A stretch of DNA of 64,000 bases from Erinaceus europaeus (GCF_950295315.1 NC_080162.1:69128962-69192961); one strand, 5' to 3'; counted from the stretch's first letter, positions 9,933 through 19,428 are shown. Program-made: numbers and translations. The notes: generated from the letters alone by a model not told the origin.

Positions 9933-10336
9933 TTAGTGTTGTGTTTGTTTGTTTTGTTCTATTTTTGCTTTGCTTTGCTTTATGGTGGCCTTTCTCCTGG
10001 TTGACATAAAAAATCTGCTTCCTAGAAACCAAGCTCCCATGATTATTATGACTTTTCATAACTTCCTCTCTGTCCCAACACTTTCTAAATAATTTTATGT
10101 CTCCTCCATCTTTAAAGAAAAGAAGAACTCTCAGTTTCACTTGACTCTGTTTTCGTATGGTTTTATCTCTCAGTGCCTACACAATCCAGACTCCAAAAAA
10201 AAAAATTGTCTACTTCCCTAACTCCTACTCTTTAATTCACTGTATTCCTACTGCAGACTGATCTCTGACCCCTATTGTTAACTGCAACTGCTGTGGTTGA
10301 AATCTCTGATGACCTAGTAATTGCTAAATGTAATGT

Positions 10337-10455
10337 TCTCTCTCCCTCTCCCTCTCCCTCTCCCTCTCCCTCTCCCTCTCCCTCTCCCTCTCCCTCTCCC
10401 TCTCCCTCTCCCTCTCCCTCTCCCTCTCCCTCTCCCTCTCCTTCTCCCTCCCTCA
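10337..10455 (+). repeat. (CCCTCT)n hexamer array
   Basis: Roughly 17 near-perfect CCCTCT units. It sits on the tail side of the reversed E-type SINE at 10,456-10,560 and probably expanded from its pyrimidine tract. Confidence 0.97.
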
Positions 10456-10560
10456 GTAGAAAAATGAAGACTTCATCAGTGTGGTGGGGGGCTGGGCTTG
10501 AACCTGTGTAATGCACATGGCAAAGCAGCATACTATCCAAGGGAGCTATTTCATGGGCCC
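10456..10560 (-). mobile_element. E-type tRNA-derived SINE
   Basis: Read on the minus strand it has a tRNA-like head 'gggcccatgaaatagctc', 'gctgctttgccatgtgc' and B-box 'caggttcaagccc', followed by the pyrimidine array. A second, older copy lies at about 50,300-50,480. Confidence 0.6.
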
Positions 10561-11159
10561 TCCAGTATTCCATTTTCAGGTTTCATCTTTTCCAGAACTT
10601 CCATGGCACATGACATTATGGATAGTTCTGGAATTTCCTCTACTGAGCTCTGTACCTGTTTCTTTTTCATTTTGCTTTCTCCCTCCCATTGATACTCCTG
10701 AGATTTCCTCAAGGAAAATTTACCTTTTTCCAAGATTTTTGATACTTCCTGTGTGTTAACTTACTCCCAAATCTCTCTGCAGCTCTAGATCAAAAGGTTG
10801 GTTTAACTCTTGGATATTTCCACCAGAGAATGATTTGCTTACAAGTCTGTAGGAAGCAGTGTGGGCTGAATTTCGCTGTGCAGTGCTGCTGAACTCACTG
10901 GAATTCATTCACTCTTGCAACTGGAGTCATCTGGTGATGCTTCTGAGCTCACCTCACTTGCCTGTCTGGTGGCTGGTGCTGATTCCCAGCTGAGGCACTT
11001 TCATTCTCCTCTATGGAGTCGCCAACCCTCTTTTACGCACACCAGTGTCTCAACTCTGAATGCATTATAGTGTGTCTCACTACGCAAGTGTTTTTCAGGA
11101 CTCTGTGTCACTCTTGCGAAAATCCCATTGACTAAAGCAAGTCATACAGCCACTGAATA

Positions 11160-11285
11160 AAGATAGGTAGGTAGATAGACCTGAGCATTGTTCAGCTGTG
11201 GCTTATGGTGCTGTCAGGAATGGAACCTGGAACCTCAGAGCCTCAAGTATGAGAGTCTGTTGCATAACCATTATGCTGTCTCCTT
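11160..11285 (-). mobile_element. C-type SINE
   Basis: 'gagcattgttcagctgtggc' to 'ccattatgctgtctcc', reversed, with a (TAGG)n-like tail at about 11,163-11,178. Confidence 0.86.
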
Positions 11286-11527
11286 GATGCTTTAAATCTA
11301 TTTCTTCTCAAGTCTTTTTTATCCTAAGGAATGGTGCCAGTGTCCTCCTAATCACTCCAATAAGTATCATTCAAGTTTATTTCCTTTCCTCTTGCCAATA
11401 CTGTAGATTAGATTTAATACCAATTCCCAACCTCTTTTTCTACTTGGAGATTAATGGAGAACACTTCCATGTAATGTGACCATGTGAAACAGATTGGCCA
11501 ATAAACATGTTTGTAAGTAGTTTTGTG

Positions 11528-11817
11528 TTTTTTTAATTTTTTTAAAAAATTATTTATTTCCTTTTGTTGCCCTTGTTTTATTGTTGTAGTTATTGTTGTT
11601 GTTGTTGTTGTCGTTGTTGGATAGGACAGAGAGAAATGGAGAGAGGAGAGGAAGACAGAGAGGGGGAGAGAAAGATAGACACCTGCAGACCTGCTTCACC
11701 GCTTATGAAGTGACTCCCCTGCAGGTGGGGAGTTGGGGGCTCGAACCAGGATCCTTACACTGGTCCTTGCGCTTTGCGCCACCTGCACTTAATCCACTGC
11801 ACTACCACCCAACTCCC
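11528..11817 (-). mobile_element. B-type SINE
   Basis: Full-length reversed B-type: 'cccttttgttgcccttg'-like tail with (GTT)n, head end 'gcactaccacccaactccc'. 'gttttgtg' on the left and 'gttctgta' on the right may be the remains of a TSD. Confidence 0.9.
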
Positions 11818-11827
11818 GTTCTGTAAT

Positions 11828-11943
11828 TTTTTAACTAGAGGACTGTTCAGCTCTGGCTTATGGTGGTATGGAGGACTGAACCTGGGACTTCAGAGCCTCA
11901 GGCTTGAGAGTCTCTTTGCATAACCATTATGCTGTCTACCCCT
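11828..11943 (-). mobile_element. C-type SINE
   Basis: 'ggactgttcagctctggctt' to 'ccattatgctgtctacccc', reversed, directly after the B-type SINE. Confidence 0.88.
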
Positions 11944-12061
11944 GCCTTATAATATTTTTGACCTTGTTAAAAAGAATAGACGCTGTTTTTCTAATTTTTC
12001 CTTACTATCCTCGAACACAGACAAGATAATTAGAGTTGCAGTAGTTATCTTATGAACATAA

Positions 12062-12222
12062 ACTCCTCTTGTGGCACAATAAGTAATGAGCTAGACTTGC
12101 AAGCATGAAGTCCTGAGTTTGAGTTCCAGAACTGCATATACCAGAGTGTTGCTCTGGCTCACTGACTCTTCTATCTCTATCTTGTGAAATAAATAAAATG
12201 AATTTGAAAATAAAAAATCCTC
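12062..12222 (+). mobile_element. D-like SINE
   Basis: 'gctagacttgcaagcatgaa' and 'gagtttgagttccagaactg' form the tRNA-like head; 'gtgaaataaataaaatg' is the tail. 'ctcctctt' at about 12,063 and 'tcctcttcc' at about 12,219 may be the TSD. Confidence 0.65.
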
Positions 12223-12559
12223 TTCCTTTCAATCTTATTCAGATGAATTTTTGTTGTTGTTGATGATATTACTTGTAGTTGAAAGAATTTCTGACATCCC
12301 TATAGCTCCTAATTCAATCAGTCATCATATCCTGTATGCTCTACCTCCTGAGGTCTCTTCACACCTGCTTCCTTCACTGTATTTCTGTTCTTCTGCCTTA
12401 GTTCATGCATTCACGAAGCTGCCTCAATAACTAATTGTGCAGGTGATATTATACCTCAACTGGTTTCCCACTGTTCATCTTTTCTCTAACCTAATACAGT
12501 TTGTTTCCTGAATTTGTGTCATTCAGTCAGTCCCAATATGTAAAGATGCTAATTTCTGG

Positions 12560-12697
12560 GGGTTAAGGAGACAGCATGATGGTTATGCAAAAAGACTTTC
12601 TAGCCTGAGACAGCAAAGGTCCCAGGTTCAGTACCAAGTACTACTATAAGCCAGAACTAAGCAGTGTTCTGGTAATAAATAAATAAATAAATCACTC
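12560..12697 (+). mobile_element. C-type SINE
   Basis: Sense C-type: 'agacagcatgatggttatgc', 'cccaggttcagtaccaagta' and tail (AAAT)n at 12,675-12,692. Confidence 0.85.
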
Positions 12698-12859
12698 TAG
12701 CATATGTGGTTTCAGGGATCAAATTCAAGGCCTCCTGTACCCAGGTTTTCTTTCTTTCATTTTTGTTTAATACATATGTACACACACACACACACACACA
12801 TCTGTTTAAAAAGCTGCAAATACAGATGTGGCTTTTTGTATCTCCCAAAGTTGTCTACA

Positions 12860-13360
12860 ACAGTACCTTCTTCCCTATTTTCCTGTAATGCAACTGATAT
12901 TCCATCCATGGATCAGTGCTCACTGTCTTCCCCTCACCTCCCTTTAATCAACATGGGTTTATGTAGATGGTGTGATTCCCAAGGCAAAGTCATGAAAGAT
13001 ATAGTCTAGCTTTGTCCGGAATCTCCCCACATATTCAGAACCCAGTCACTTTGCTGTGAGGAACCCAAGCAGAGACAAAGGGAAATCATGTGCTGGTGTT
13101 CCAGCCAACAAACTGGCTAACTTCTCAGACACCACCAAGTATTGCCAGATTTGTGAGTAAGCAAGTTAGTAAGTCACTCCCTGTTGTTTGCTTTTTCTCT
13201 GGTGAGGCCCTGGGACATTGGAGAACAGAGACAAGATGTCCCAGCTGTGCCTTCTCTGAATTTCTGACCCAGGGTATTCATAATCATAATAAAATGGTTG
13301 TTCTATGCTACTAAACTTGGTACTGTTTGTGTTGCAATGATAATAACTGGAATACTCAGG
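12860..13360 (+). mobile_element. MaLR (MLT1-like) LTR
   Basis: 'gtgctggtgttccagccaac' in the middle and 'aaaatggttgttctatgcta' to 'aatgataataactggaatac' at the end match the 3' half and terminus of mammalian MaLR (MLT1-type) LTRs. It is old and diverged, with no internal sequence. Confidence 0.6.
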
Positions 13361-13607
13361 CAGATTTAAATAAAGGACGACACAGGCATTCTTGCTAGTA
13401 AATATAACAGAGCAATTGAATCTTACTGCTTTCCCCCCAACTTGTTTCTCAGAAATAACAATGTCTTGATCTCATTAATTTAATCCAGACTTAGCCTTTC
13501 CTTTTTTTGCCAATGTAATTCATTTTTTTCCCAAGGAATCCATGTAACCAGAGCTCAATGACCTAGAAATTTCCTGAAGCCTTGAACATATAAAAGGAAA
13601 GCTTGGG
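13361..13607. other. unique sequence, no gene seen
   Basis: Nothing recognisable in this gap between the MaLR LTR and the next SINE. Confidence 0.4.
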
Positions 13608-13905
13608 AGCCAGGCATTAGCACAAGTGGTTAAGCATACATATTACCATGTACAAGGACCCAGATTCCAGCCTGTTAGTCATCTGTAAGGGAAAACTTTA
13701 TAAGTAGCAAAGCAAGTATTGGAGGTGTCTTTCTGTCTCTCACCCTCTCTATCTGCTCCCCTTCTCAATTTCTCTCTATCCTATTAATAAAATAATAATA
13801 ATAATAATAATAATAGCATGGGGGCTGGGAAACAGCCACCAGGGGCAGTGGATTCATCTTGCACACACCAAGACCCAGTGATAACCCTGGTGGAAAAACA
13901 AAAAC
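13608..13905 (+). mobile_element. mosaic SINE: A-type body plus B+ 3' module
   Basis: An A-like head and body run to a (AAT)n tail at 13,791-13,815, followed at 13,827-13,890 by the extra module ('ccaccaggggcagtggattc' to 'cagtgataaccctgg') normally seen on B+ elements, then an A-rich tail. An open frame over this module is chance. Confidence 0.75.
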
Positions 13906-14102
13906 AAAAGCAAAAACATTTCCCCTGGATAGTGGGCCTGCTTTACAACATACCTGACTCAGCTGCTATTCTGGCTTCCATTGCCCTTGGACAAGCTTTG
14001 GTGCTATGGTGTCTTTCCCTCTTTATCTCCCTCTATGTGAAAAAGTCAGCCTTTTTCAGAAAGCAGCGAAGCCCCAATGACCACAAAAATAAAGACAGAT
14101 TT

Positions 14103-14240
14103 AGAGACGGTCAAGCAGCTCAGCAGTACAGCACAGGACTTGGAAACCTGAAGCCACAGATGTGAATCTGGGCAACACAAATGCAGAATTGAGCGGTACT
14201 CTTATCTCTCTCTCTCTCCCTTATAAAAATTAATTAACTA
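14103..14240 (+). mobile_element. D-like SINE, diverged
   Basis: 'agcagctcagcagtacagca', 'gatgtgaatctgggcaacac' and a pyrimidine tract with A-rich tail suggest an old tRNA-derived SINE related to D-type. Confidence 0.45.
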
Positions 14241-14244
14241 TTTT

Positions 14245-14420
14245 CTTAATCTTTAACAAAATTTTATTTATTTATTAATTTTTTATTAATGAGAAAGACA
14301 AGAAAGAAGGAAGAAAGAAAAGCAGCTATTATTCTGGTACATGTGATGCAAGGGATTGAACTCAGGATTTCATGTTTGGGAGTCTAATGCTTTATTTATT
14401 GTGTCACCCCCTGAGATGCT
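14245..14420 (-). mobile_element. D-type SINE
   Basis: Reversed D-type: 'tctggtacatgtgatgcaag', 'gattgaactcaggatttc' and 'tgtgtcaccccctgag'. Confidence 0.72.
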
Positions 14421-14454
14421 AAAAAGTCTTTCTTTTAAAGGGAAGATTGGTTCT

Positions 14455-14600
14455 TTTTCTTTTTTTCTTTTTTCTTTCTACCAGAGCACTGCTCAACTCT
14501 AGTTTATAGTGGTGTGGGGGATTGAACCTGAGAATTTGGAGCCTCAGGCATGAGAGTCTGTTTGCATAACCATTATGCTATCTACCCTCCACCCCCTAGT
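14455..14600 (-). mobile_element. C-type SINE
   Basis: 'agcactgctcaactctagtt' to 'ccattatgctatctaccctc', reversed, with a T/C-rich tail on the left. Confidence 0.87.
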
Positions 14601-15238
14601 CCTTTTTCTTAAAAGTCATTTTTATAAAAGATGATTGATGAAGTAACAAAGTAAGAAAGGACCCCTTTGGGAGGATGGGATGGGGTGGGAGGAGCAAGGA
14701 ATGAAACATAAGACAAAGGTTGAGAGTGAGGAGAAAATGATGATAATGAGGAGGGGGAAAAAATCTTTATTTTCACTTCTCTGATATTTTCTTGTCCTTA
14801 TAATATTAGTGATTATAGGTCTGTTGAAAAAGAGACTCTTTCTGATGTCATTTTCTTATCTACTTTGCTAGCTCAAATGCCCCATTCAACTGTCTGCCCA
14901 CCATTAAAATACTTGTAGAGTCAGTTCAGGGAGTAATGGCTCCCTAATCAAGTGTTCAGTGAGAGCACTTACATGGAGGAAGCTTTCATTCACTTAGCAA
15001 ATATTTGTATTGGCTCTGTGGAAGGGAGGGATGATAAGAAAAGAAGATAGTTGTGATGGGCATTTAGAGTGGAGCAAATAAGGATTTAATCATTGTAATA
15101 AGAAAGCCCACATGATTTAATTGGGAGATTCCAAAGAGACACTAAGGAATTTGGTAATTTTCCCGCATAGACTTTTAACAGTGCCTTGTGTTCTTTGAAT
15201 TTCTTTTTAGAGAACTGAAGTAAAGAACTGACTTGCTT
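14601..15238. other. unique sequence, no gene seen
   Basis: A purine-rich stretch occurs at about 14,640-14,765. I see no exon-like or repeat structure. Confidence 0.45.
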
Positions 15239-15251
15239 AACACTGTTTCTT

Positions 15252-15551
15252 TTTTTAAAAATATTTTAAAAATATTTAAATATTTATTTGTTTATTTCCT
15301 TTTGTTGTCCTTGCTGAATTATTGTTGTAGTTACTGATGTCATCATTGTTGGATAAGACAGAGAGAAATGGAGAGAGGAGGGGAAGACGGGGGGTGGGGT
15401 GGGGAGAGAAAGACACCTGCAGACCTGCTTCACCACTTGTAAAGTGACTCCCCTGCAGGTGAGGAGCTGGGAGCTTGAACCAGGATCCTTACACAAGTCT
15501 TTGTGCTTCATGCCATCTGCGTTTAACCCGCTGCACTACCACCAGACTCCC
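15252..15551 (-). mobile_element. B-type SINE with perfect TSD
   Basis: Reversed full-length B-type. TSD 'aacactgtttctt' at 15,239-15,251 and 15,552-15,564 is perfect. Confidence 0.94.
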
Positions 15552-15564
15552 AACACTGTTTCTT

Positions 15565-15865
15565 ATGTAATCCTATCAGGGACTTAATCTTGAATGTCAG
15601 CTACTTATTTTTCTATATACCAATACTTTTTTGATGGCTAACTGAAGAAAATCAAGGTGTAGATTGATGGATACAGACTGATTTTCATAACACTTTATGA
15701 GCAGTTGACTCCACCTAAAAGAACAGTTTGTGGAAAGAGGAGACTGAGAAAGTATGAAAGAGTTCATTTAACAGGCTGAGTACTGTTTCATTACCCTCCT
15801 GTTGCTGAGTTGTTGCCACTGTTAATCGTCCAGCAAAGAAAAGATGATGAAATATTTCTTTTGTT
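15565..15865. other. unique sequence, no gene seen
   Basis: No recognised repeat or coding signal. Confidence 0.4.
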
Positions 15866-15911
15866 TTTAATAGATTTTATTTATATTAAATTAATTAATT
15901 TAATTTCTTGG

Positions 15912-16763
15912 ATTCTTCTTCTAGCGTTTGCCCTTCTTCCGTAGCCAGACAACAGCGTCAGGTTGAGCCTGATGTAAAGTTTCGAGACCTCCTTTGAATC
16001 TGGAGAGGTGGCAGTCGTTGACTATGTGGGTCATAGTCTGTCTGGAGCCGCAGGGGCAGTTCGGGTTGTCTCTGGCTCCCCAGCGATGGAACATAGCAGC
16101 GCACCGGCCATGGCCTGTTTGATAGCGATTGAGGAGGGCCCAATCATAACGTGCTAGGTCAAAGCCGGGTTGACGCTTGCAGGGGTCTGTGATGAGGTGT
16201 TTGTTCTTTACCTCAGCTGACTGCCAACTCTGTTTCCAAGAGTCTGGAACAGAGAAGTTCAGTGTAGGCGTAGGGGACCAGATTGGGTGACGAGACGTCA
16301 AGCATTGGACAGGGTGGGCGAAGATATCCGCGTATATTGGCAGGTCCGGTCGAGCGTAGACGTGGGAAATGAACTTAGATGATGCCGCATCCCTATGAAT
16401 ATCTGGCGGGGCGATGTTGCTAAGAACTGGCAGCCATGGAACCGGGGTGGAACGGATGGTTCCAGAAATTATCCTCATGGAGGAATATAATTTGGAATCG
16501 ACCAAGTGGACATGGGGGCTACGGAACCATACTGGGGCACAGTATTCTGCAGTGGAATAGCATAATGCCAGAGATGATGATCGTAGTGTGGAAGCGCTCG
16601 TGCCCCATGAGGAGCTGGCCAGTCTTGCAATGATGTTATTCCTCGCACCCACCTTTGCTGCAGTTTTTATGAGATGTTCGTGAAATGACAGAGTGCGATC
16701 GAGAGTAACGCCAAGATAGACTGGCTGGGCTTCATGCCAGATTCTCGTATCGCCAAGCTGCAC
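15912..16763 (-). mobile_element. Vingi non-LTR retrotransposon, 5'-truncated
   Basis: The element body is bounded by the 9-bp TSD 'atttcttgg' at 15,903-15,911 and 16,764-16,772. Read on the minus strand it is a single open frame that ends in TAG followed only by (AAG)n, so there is essentially no 3' UTR. The 3' end matches the micro-insertion at 20,470. CpG dinucleotides are far commoner than in flanking DNA and the frame is unbroken, which suggests a recent insertion. Vingi elements are known from hedgehogs and are proposed to have entered by horizontal transfer (established knowledge). The 5' portion (endonuclease and most of the RT) is absent. Confidence 0.85.
15921..16763 (-). pseudogene. 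Vingi ORF, C-terminal 280 codons
   Basis: This is the C-terminal part of a Vingi/Ingi-type polyprotein, downstream of the catalytic RT motifs. Residues 15-60 hold the RT-thumb-like 'VYLGVTLDRTLSFHEH' and 'GARNNIIARLA', typical of jockey/Ingi-related LINE proteins. Residues 67-80 hold 'ALCYSTAEYCAPVW'. Near the C-terminus C236, C238, H246 and C251 form a CX1CX7HX4C zinc-knuckle-like motif, and the protein ends in basic 'RKKGKR'. The apparent GTG start at 16,761-16,763 is simply the truncation point, so this is a remnant that cannot encode an active enzyme. No RNase H domain is visible, as expected for Vingi. Confidence 0.85.
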
Positions 16764-16862
16764 ATTTCTTGGCTAATAGATATTAAGAAATTGATGGGGA
16801 GGGATGGAGATAGAGGAGAGAGACACCTGCAGCACTACATCACTTGTGAAGTTTCTCCCCCT

Positions 16863-17088
16863 GGGGCGGGGGGGTTAGGCAGTGGTGCACCTGGTTAAGC
16901 ACACACATTACAGTGCATAAGGACCCAGGTTCAAGCCCTTGGTCCCCACCTGCAGGGGGAAAGCTTCACGAGTGGTAAAGCAGGGCTGCAGGTGTTTCTC
17001 TGTCTCTCTCCTTCTCTATCTTTCTCTCCCCTCTAAATTTCTCTCTGTATCTATCCAATAATAAATAAATATATGTAAAAATATTTTT
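16863..17088 (+). mobile_element. A-type SINE inside an A-type SINE
   Basis: Full-length sense copy: 'taggcagtggtgcacctgg' to 'ctatccaataataaataaat'. It splits the opposite-strand host SINE. 'ctccccctgggg' on the left and 'ttccccctaggg' on the right are the imperfect TSD. Confidence 0.86.
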
Positions 17089-17159
17089 CCCCCTAGGGCT
17101 TGGACCCAGGTCCTTGCACATTTGTACTCTGCCAGGTAAGCTACCACCTGGCCCCTGTT

Positions 17160-17283
17160 TAATATATATATATATATATGCTACAAGAGTACTGCTTATG
17201 CTGGAGCTGGGGATTTAACCTAGGACCTCAAAGCCTCATGCATAAGGCTTTTGCATAACCGTTATGTTGCCTCTCCAGTCCAA
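17160..17283 (-). mobile_element. C-type SINE with (AT)n tail
   Basis: 'gagtactgcttatgctggag' to 'accgttatgttgcctctcc', reversed. The tail side carries (TA)n at 17,163-17,179. Confidence 0.8.
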
Positions 17284-17334
17284 ATTATGACATTCTTCTT
17301 CCCATTTTCTTCTCTTCCTCCTCCTCCGCCTTCA

Positions 17335-17470
17335 TTTTTTTTTTTTTTTTTTTTTTGAGTGCAAAGCTCAGCTCTGGTTTATGGTGATTCAGATGATTGA
17401 ATGTGGGCGCTTGGAGCCTCAGGCATGAAAATACTTTGCAAAATCATTACATTATCTCCCTCAGCCCAAC
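17335..17470 (-). mobile_element. C-type SINE
   Basis: A long T-run at 17,335-17,356 is the tail, followed by 'gctcagctctggtttatggt' to 'atcattacattatctccctc'. Confidence 0.84.
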
Positions 17471-17498
17471 AACCTTCTTGATAAAGACTGAGGACATG

Positions 17499-17781
17499 GG
17501 AGTTGGGCAGTAGCAAAGCTGGTTACGCGCATGTGGCGCGAAGCGCAAGGACAGGTGTAAGGATCCCGGTTTGAGCCCGGTTCTCCCCACCTACAGGGGA
17601 GTCGCCTTCACAGGCAGTGAAGCAGGTCTGCAGGTGTCTTTCTCTCCCCCTCTGTCTTCCCCTCTTCTCTCCGTTTCTCTCTGACCTATCCAACAATGAC
17701 GACATCAATAAAAACAACAATAATAACTGCAACAATAAAACAAGGGCAACAACGGAGAATAAATAAATATATATTAAAAAA
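17499..17781 (+). mobile_element. B-type SINE
   Basis: Sense full-length B-type with the typical 'acgcgcatgtggcgcgaagc' head and '(AAC)n ... acaagggcaacaac' tail. Imperfect TSD: 'gactgaggacatgg' on the left, 'gattgaggacataa' on the right. Confidence 0.91.
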
Positions 17782-17941
17782 TGATTGAGGACATAAGTAT
17801 CGTCCTTATCATGTGCTGATAACTCTAAGAATGCTTCACCTTGTATCTCAATGGTTCGACTCCCTAGAAGTCAGAACTTCGAAATATTCATTATGGATAA
17901 ATACTATTATGACATCCTGTTTTTAAAATAAAGAAATTGAG

Positions 17942-18150
17942 GGGGTGGGTGGTGGTGAACCTGGTTGAGTGCTCATGTTACAATGTGAAAGGACCAGGTT
18001 TGGGTCCCCAGTCCCCATCTGTAGGAAGAAAGCTTTGTGAGTGGTGAAGCAGTGTTGCAGGTCTCGCTCTCTCTCCTTCCCTCTCGATCTGGCTGTCTCT
18101 ATCCAATAAATAAAAAAATAAAGATAAAACAAACTTAAAAAAATTTTTTT
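17942..18150 (+). mobile_element. A-type SINE within MIR
   Basis: Sense A-type copy. The TSD is 'aaataaagaaattga' on the left and 'aaataaggaaatcga' on the right (15 bp, two mismatches), drawn from the MIR. Confidence 0.88.
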
Positions 18151-18154
18151 AAAT

Positions 18155-18222
18155 AAGGAAATCGAGATAAGGATTAAGTAGTCTATCCAAGGAAATCGAG
18201 ATAAAGATTAAGTAGTCTATCC
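18155..18222 (+). repeat. 34-bp tandem duplication
   Basis: Two adjacent 34-bp copies start at 18,155 and 18,189, each beginning 'aaggaaatcgagataa' and ending 'agtagtctatcc', with one difference between them. Confidence 0.95.
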
Positions 18223-18286
18223 AAGGTCATGGTAAGTGGGAAAGGCAAGATCTGAACTCTGAACTCTTGCTCCAGAGTCCATATTC

Positions 18287-19047
18287 TTTTTTTAAAAATC
18301 ATTCTCACTCTTTTTTATTTTATTTTATTTTATTTTATTTATTCCCTTTTTGTTGGACAGTATGCCAGCTTCCCCCTCTCCCAGGTCTATTTACATAACC
18401 AGTTACCTAGGAACAGCCCTGAAAGTTTAATTAAACCAGTGGTTTAATCCCCACTAGTTCAAACTGTCTTTTTGCTCCGCCCCCTCTCCCAGTCACATCC
18501 TGATTTCCACCACTCTCTTTTTGCTCCACCCTCTCTATGTCACATCCTGTTTCCACCCTACTTGGCAAGTATAAATACAGCTGCTCTTCTGAAGTAAACA
18601 CACTTGGGATTGTCTTCTGGCTCTCTCTTGTGAGGCTAGCCTGGCAAGAGATCCTGATCCCTGTCCCACGCAGCAGCCTAGGTTGGCTCCAGTTGAGTTC
18701 TGTCCAACTCAGGGAGCACTTGCTCGGGAAGAAGCACCCCCAGGCTATCCTGGTACCTTTTGTTGCCCTTGTTTTATTGTTGTAGTTATTATTGTTGTTG
18801 TTACTGATGTCACTGATGTTGGATAGGATACAGAGAAGAGGAGGGGAGATAGAGGAGGGGATGGAGAAATGGAGGGGAAGATAGAGAGAAAGTATCGGAG
18901 AGAAAGATAGACACCTGCAGACCTGCTTCACCGCTTGTGAAGTGCCTCCCCTGTAGGTGGGGAGCCAAGGCTCCGACCAGGATCCCTATGCTGGTGCTTG
19001 CCCTTTGCACCACCTGCGCTTAACCTGCTAAGCTACCACCCAATTCC
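18287..19047 (-). mobile_element. B-type SINE split by an ERV LTR
   Basis: Reversed B-type SINE in two parts: the tail at 18,287-18,350 with (TTTTA)n, and the rest at 18,756-19,047 ending 'gctaccacccaattcc'. It and the following B+ copy lie between 'agagtccatattctt' (18,272-18,286) and 'agggtccatattctt' (19,429-19,443), an apparent 15-bp TSD with one mismatch. Confidence 0.85.
18351..18755 (+). mobile_element. solo ERV LTR inserted in a SINE
   Basis: A 405-bp LTR-like unit starts TGTTGG and ends GGTA (GGCA in the related copy near 36.9 kb). It has a 6-bp TSD 'cctttt' at 18,345-18,350 and 18,756-18,761. A TATA-like 'tataaata' lies at 18,570-18,577. No gag, pol or env sequence is present. A 6-bp TSD fits many class I/II ERVs; I cannot name the family. 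Strand is inferred from the TATA position. Confidence 0.7.
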
Positions 19048-19428
19048 TTTTATATTTTCTTTCTTTCTTTCTTTCTTTCTTTTTTTTTTTGCTTCCAAGG
19101 TTACTGCTGGGGCTCTGTGTCTGCAACACGAATCCACTGCTCCTGGAGGCCATTTTTTCCCCTTTTGTTGCCCTTGTTGTTTAACATTGTTGTAGTTATT
19201 ATTATTTGTTGTTATTGCTGTTATAATTGTTGGATAGGACAGAGAGAAATTGAGAAAGGAGGGGAAGACAGAGAGGGGGAGAGAAAGAGACACACCTGTA
19301 GACCTGCTTCACCGCTTGTGAAGTGACCCCACTGCAGGTGGGGAACCAGGGGATAGTACTGGGATCCTTACGCTGGTCTTAGCACCATGTGCGCTTAATC
19401 CACTGCGCTATGTACCGCCCGACCCCCC
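19048..19428 (-). mobile_element. B+ SINE
   Basis: Reversed B+ element. The (CTTT)n tail is at 19,060-19,081, the extra module at about 19,092-19,152 ('ttactgctggggctctgtgt' to 'gctcctggaggcc'), and the B body ends 'taccgcccgacccccc'. Confidence 0.88.

Larger units (their letters stand above)
10060..12540 (+). mobile_element. L2 LINE, ancient, broken into segments
   Basis: Four separated segments appear in order on one strand: about 10,060-10,330 ('gatgacctagtaattgctaa'), 10,560-11,110 ('cttactcccaaatctctctg'), 11,290-11,420 ('aatggtgccagtgtcctcc') and 12,290-12,500 ('ctctacctcctgaggtctct', 'caactggtttcccactgttc'). Each resembles successive parts of the mammalian L2 coding region. Younger SINEs and a microsatellite interrupt it. 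Recognition is by eye and the frames are destroyed. Confidence 0.5.
15866..17155 (-). mobile_element. A-type SINE hosting Vingi and another SINE
   Basis: A reversed A-type SINE in three pieces. The tail piece (about 15,866-15,911) ends at the Vingi TSD. The middle (about 16,773-16,862) holds 'gacacctgcagcactacatc'. The head piece (about 17,090-17,155) holds 'gggcttggacccaggtcctt' and 'gctaccacctggcccc'. Both insertions are younger than this host. Confidence 0.8.
17861..18286 (+). mobile_element. MIR SINE, ancient, interrupted
   Basis: Parts of a MIR-like element: about 17,900-17,941 ('aataaagaaattga') and about 18,151-18,286 ('ctatccaaggtcatggtaag', 'gatctgaactctgaactctt'). Between them lies an A-type SINE, and a 34-bp tandem duplication sits inside the second part. 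The order and spacing fit MIR ('gaggttaag', 'cccaaggtcac', 'gaacccaggtct'). Confidence 0.6.

Noticed and set aside
16436..16633. Open frames antisense and out of phase to the Vingi ORF (also 15,958-16,143).
   Set aside because: Shadows of the real Vingi frame.
18431..18931. 166-codon minus-strand frame.
   Set aside because: It crosses the LTR/SINE border and corresponds to no viral or host protein.
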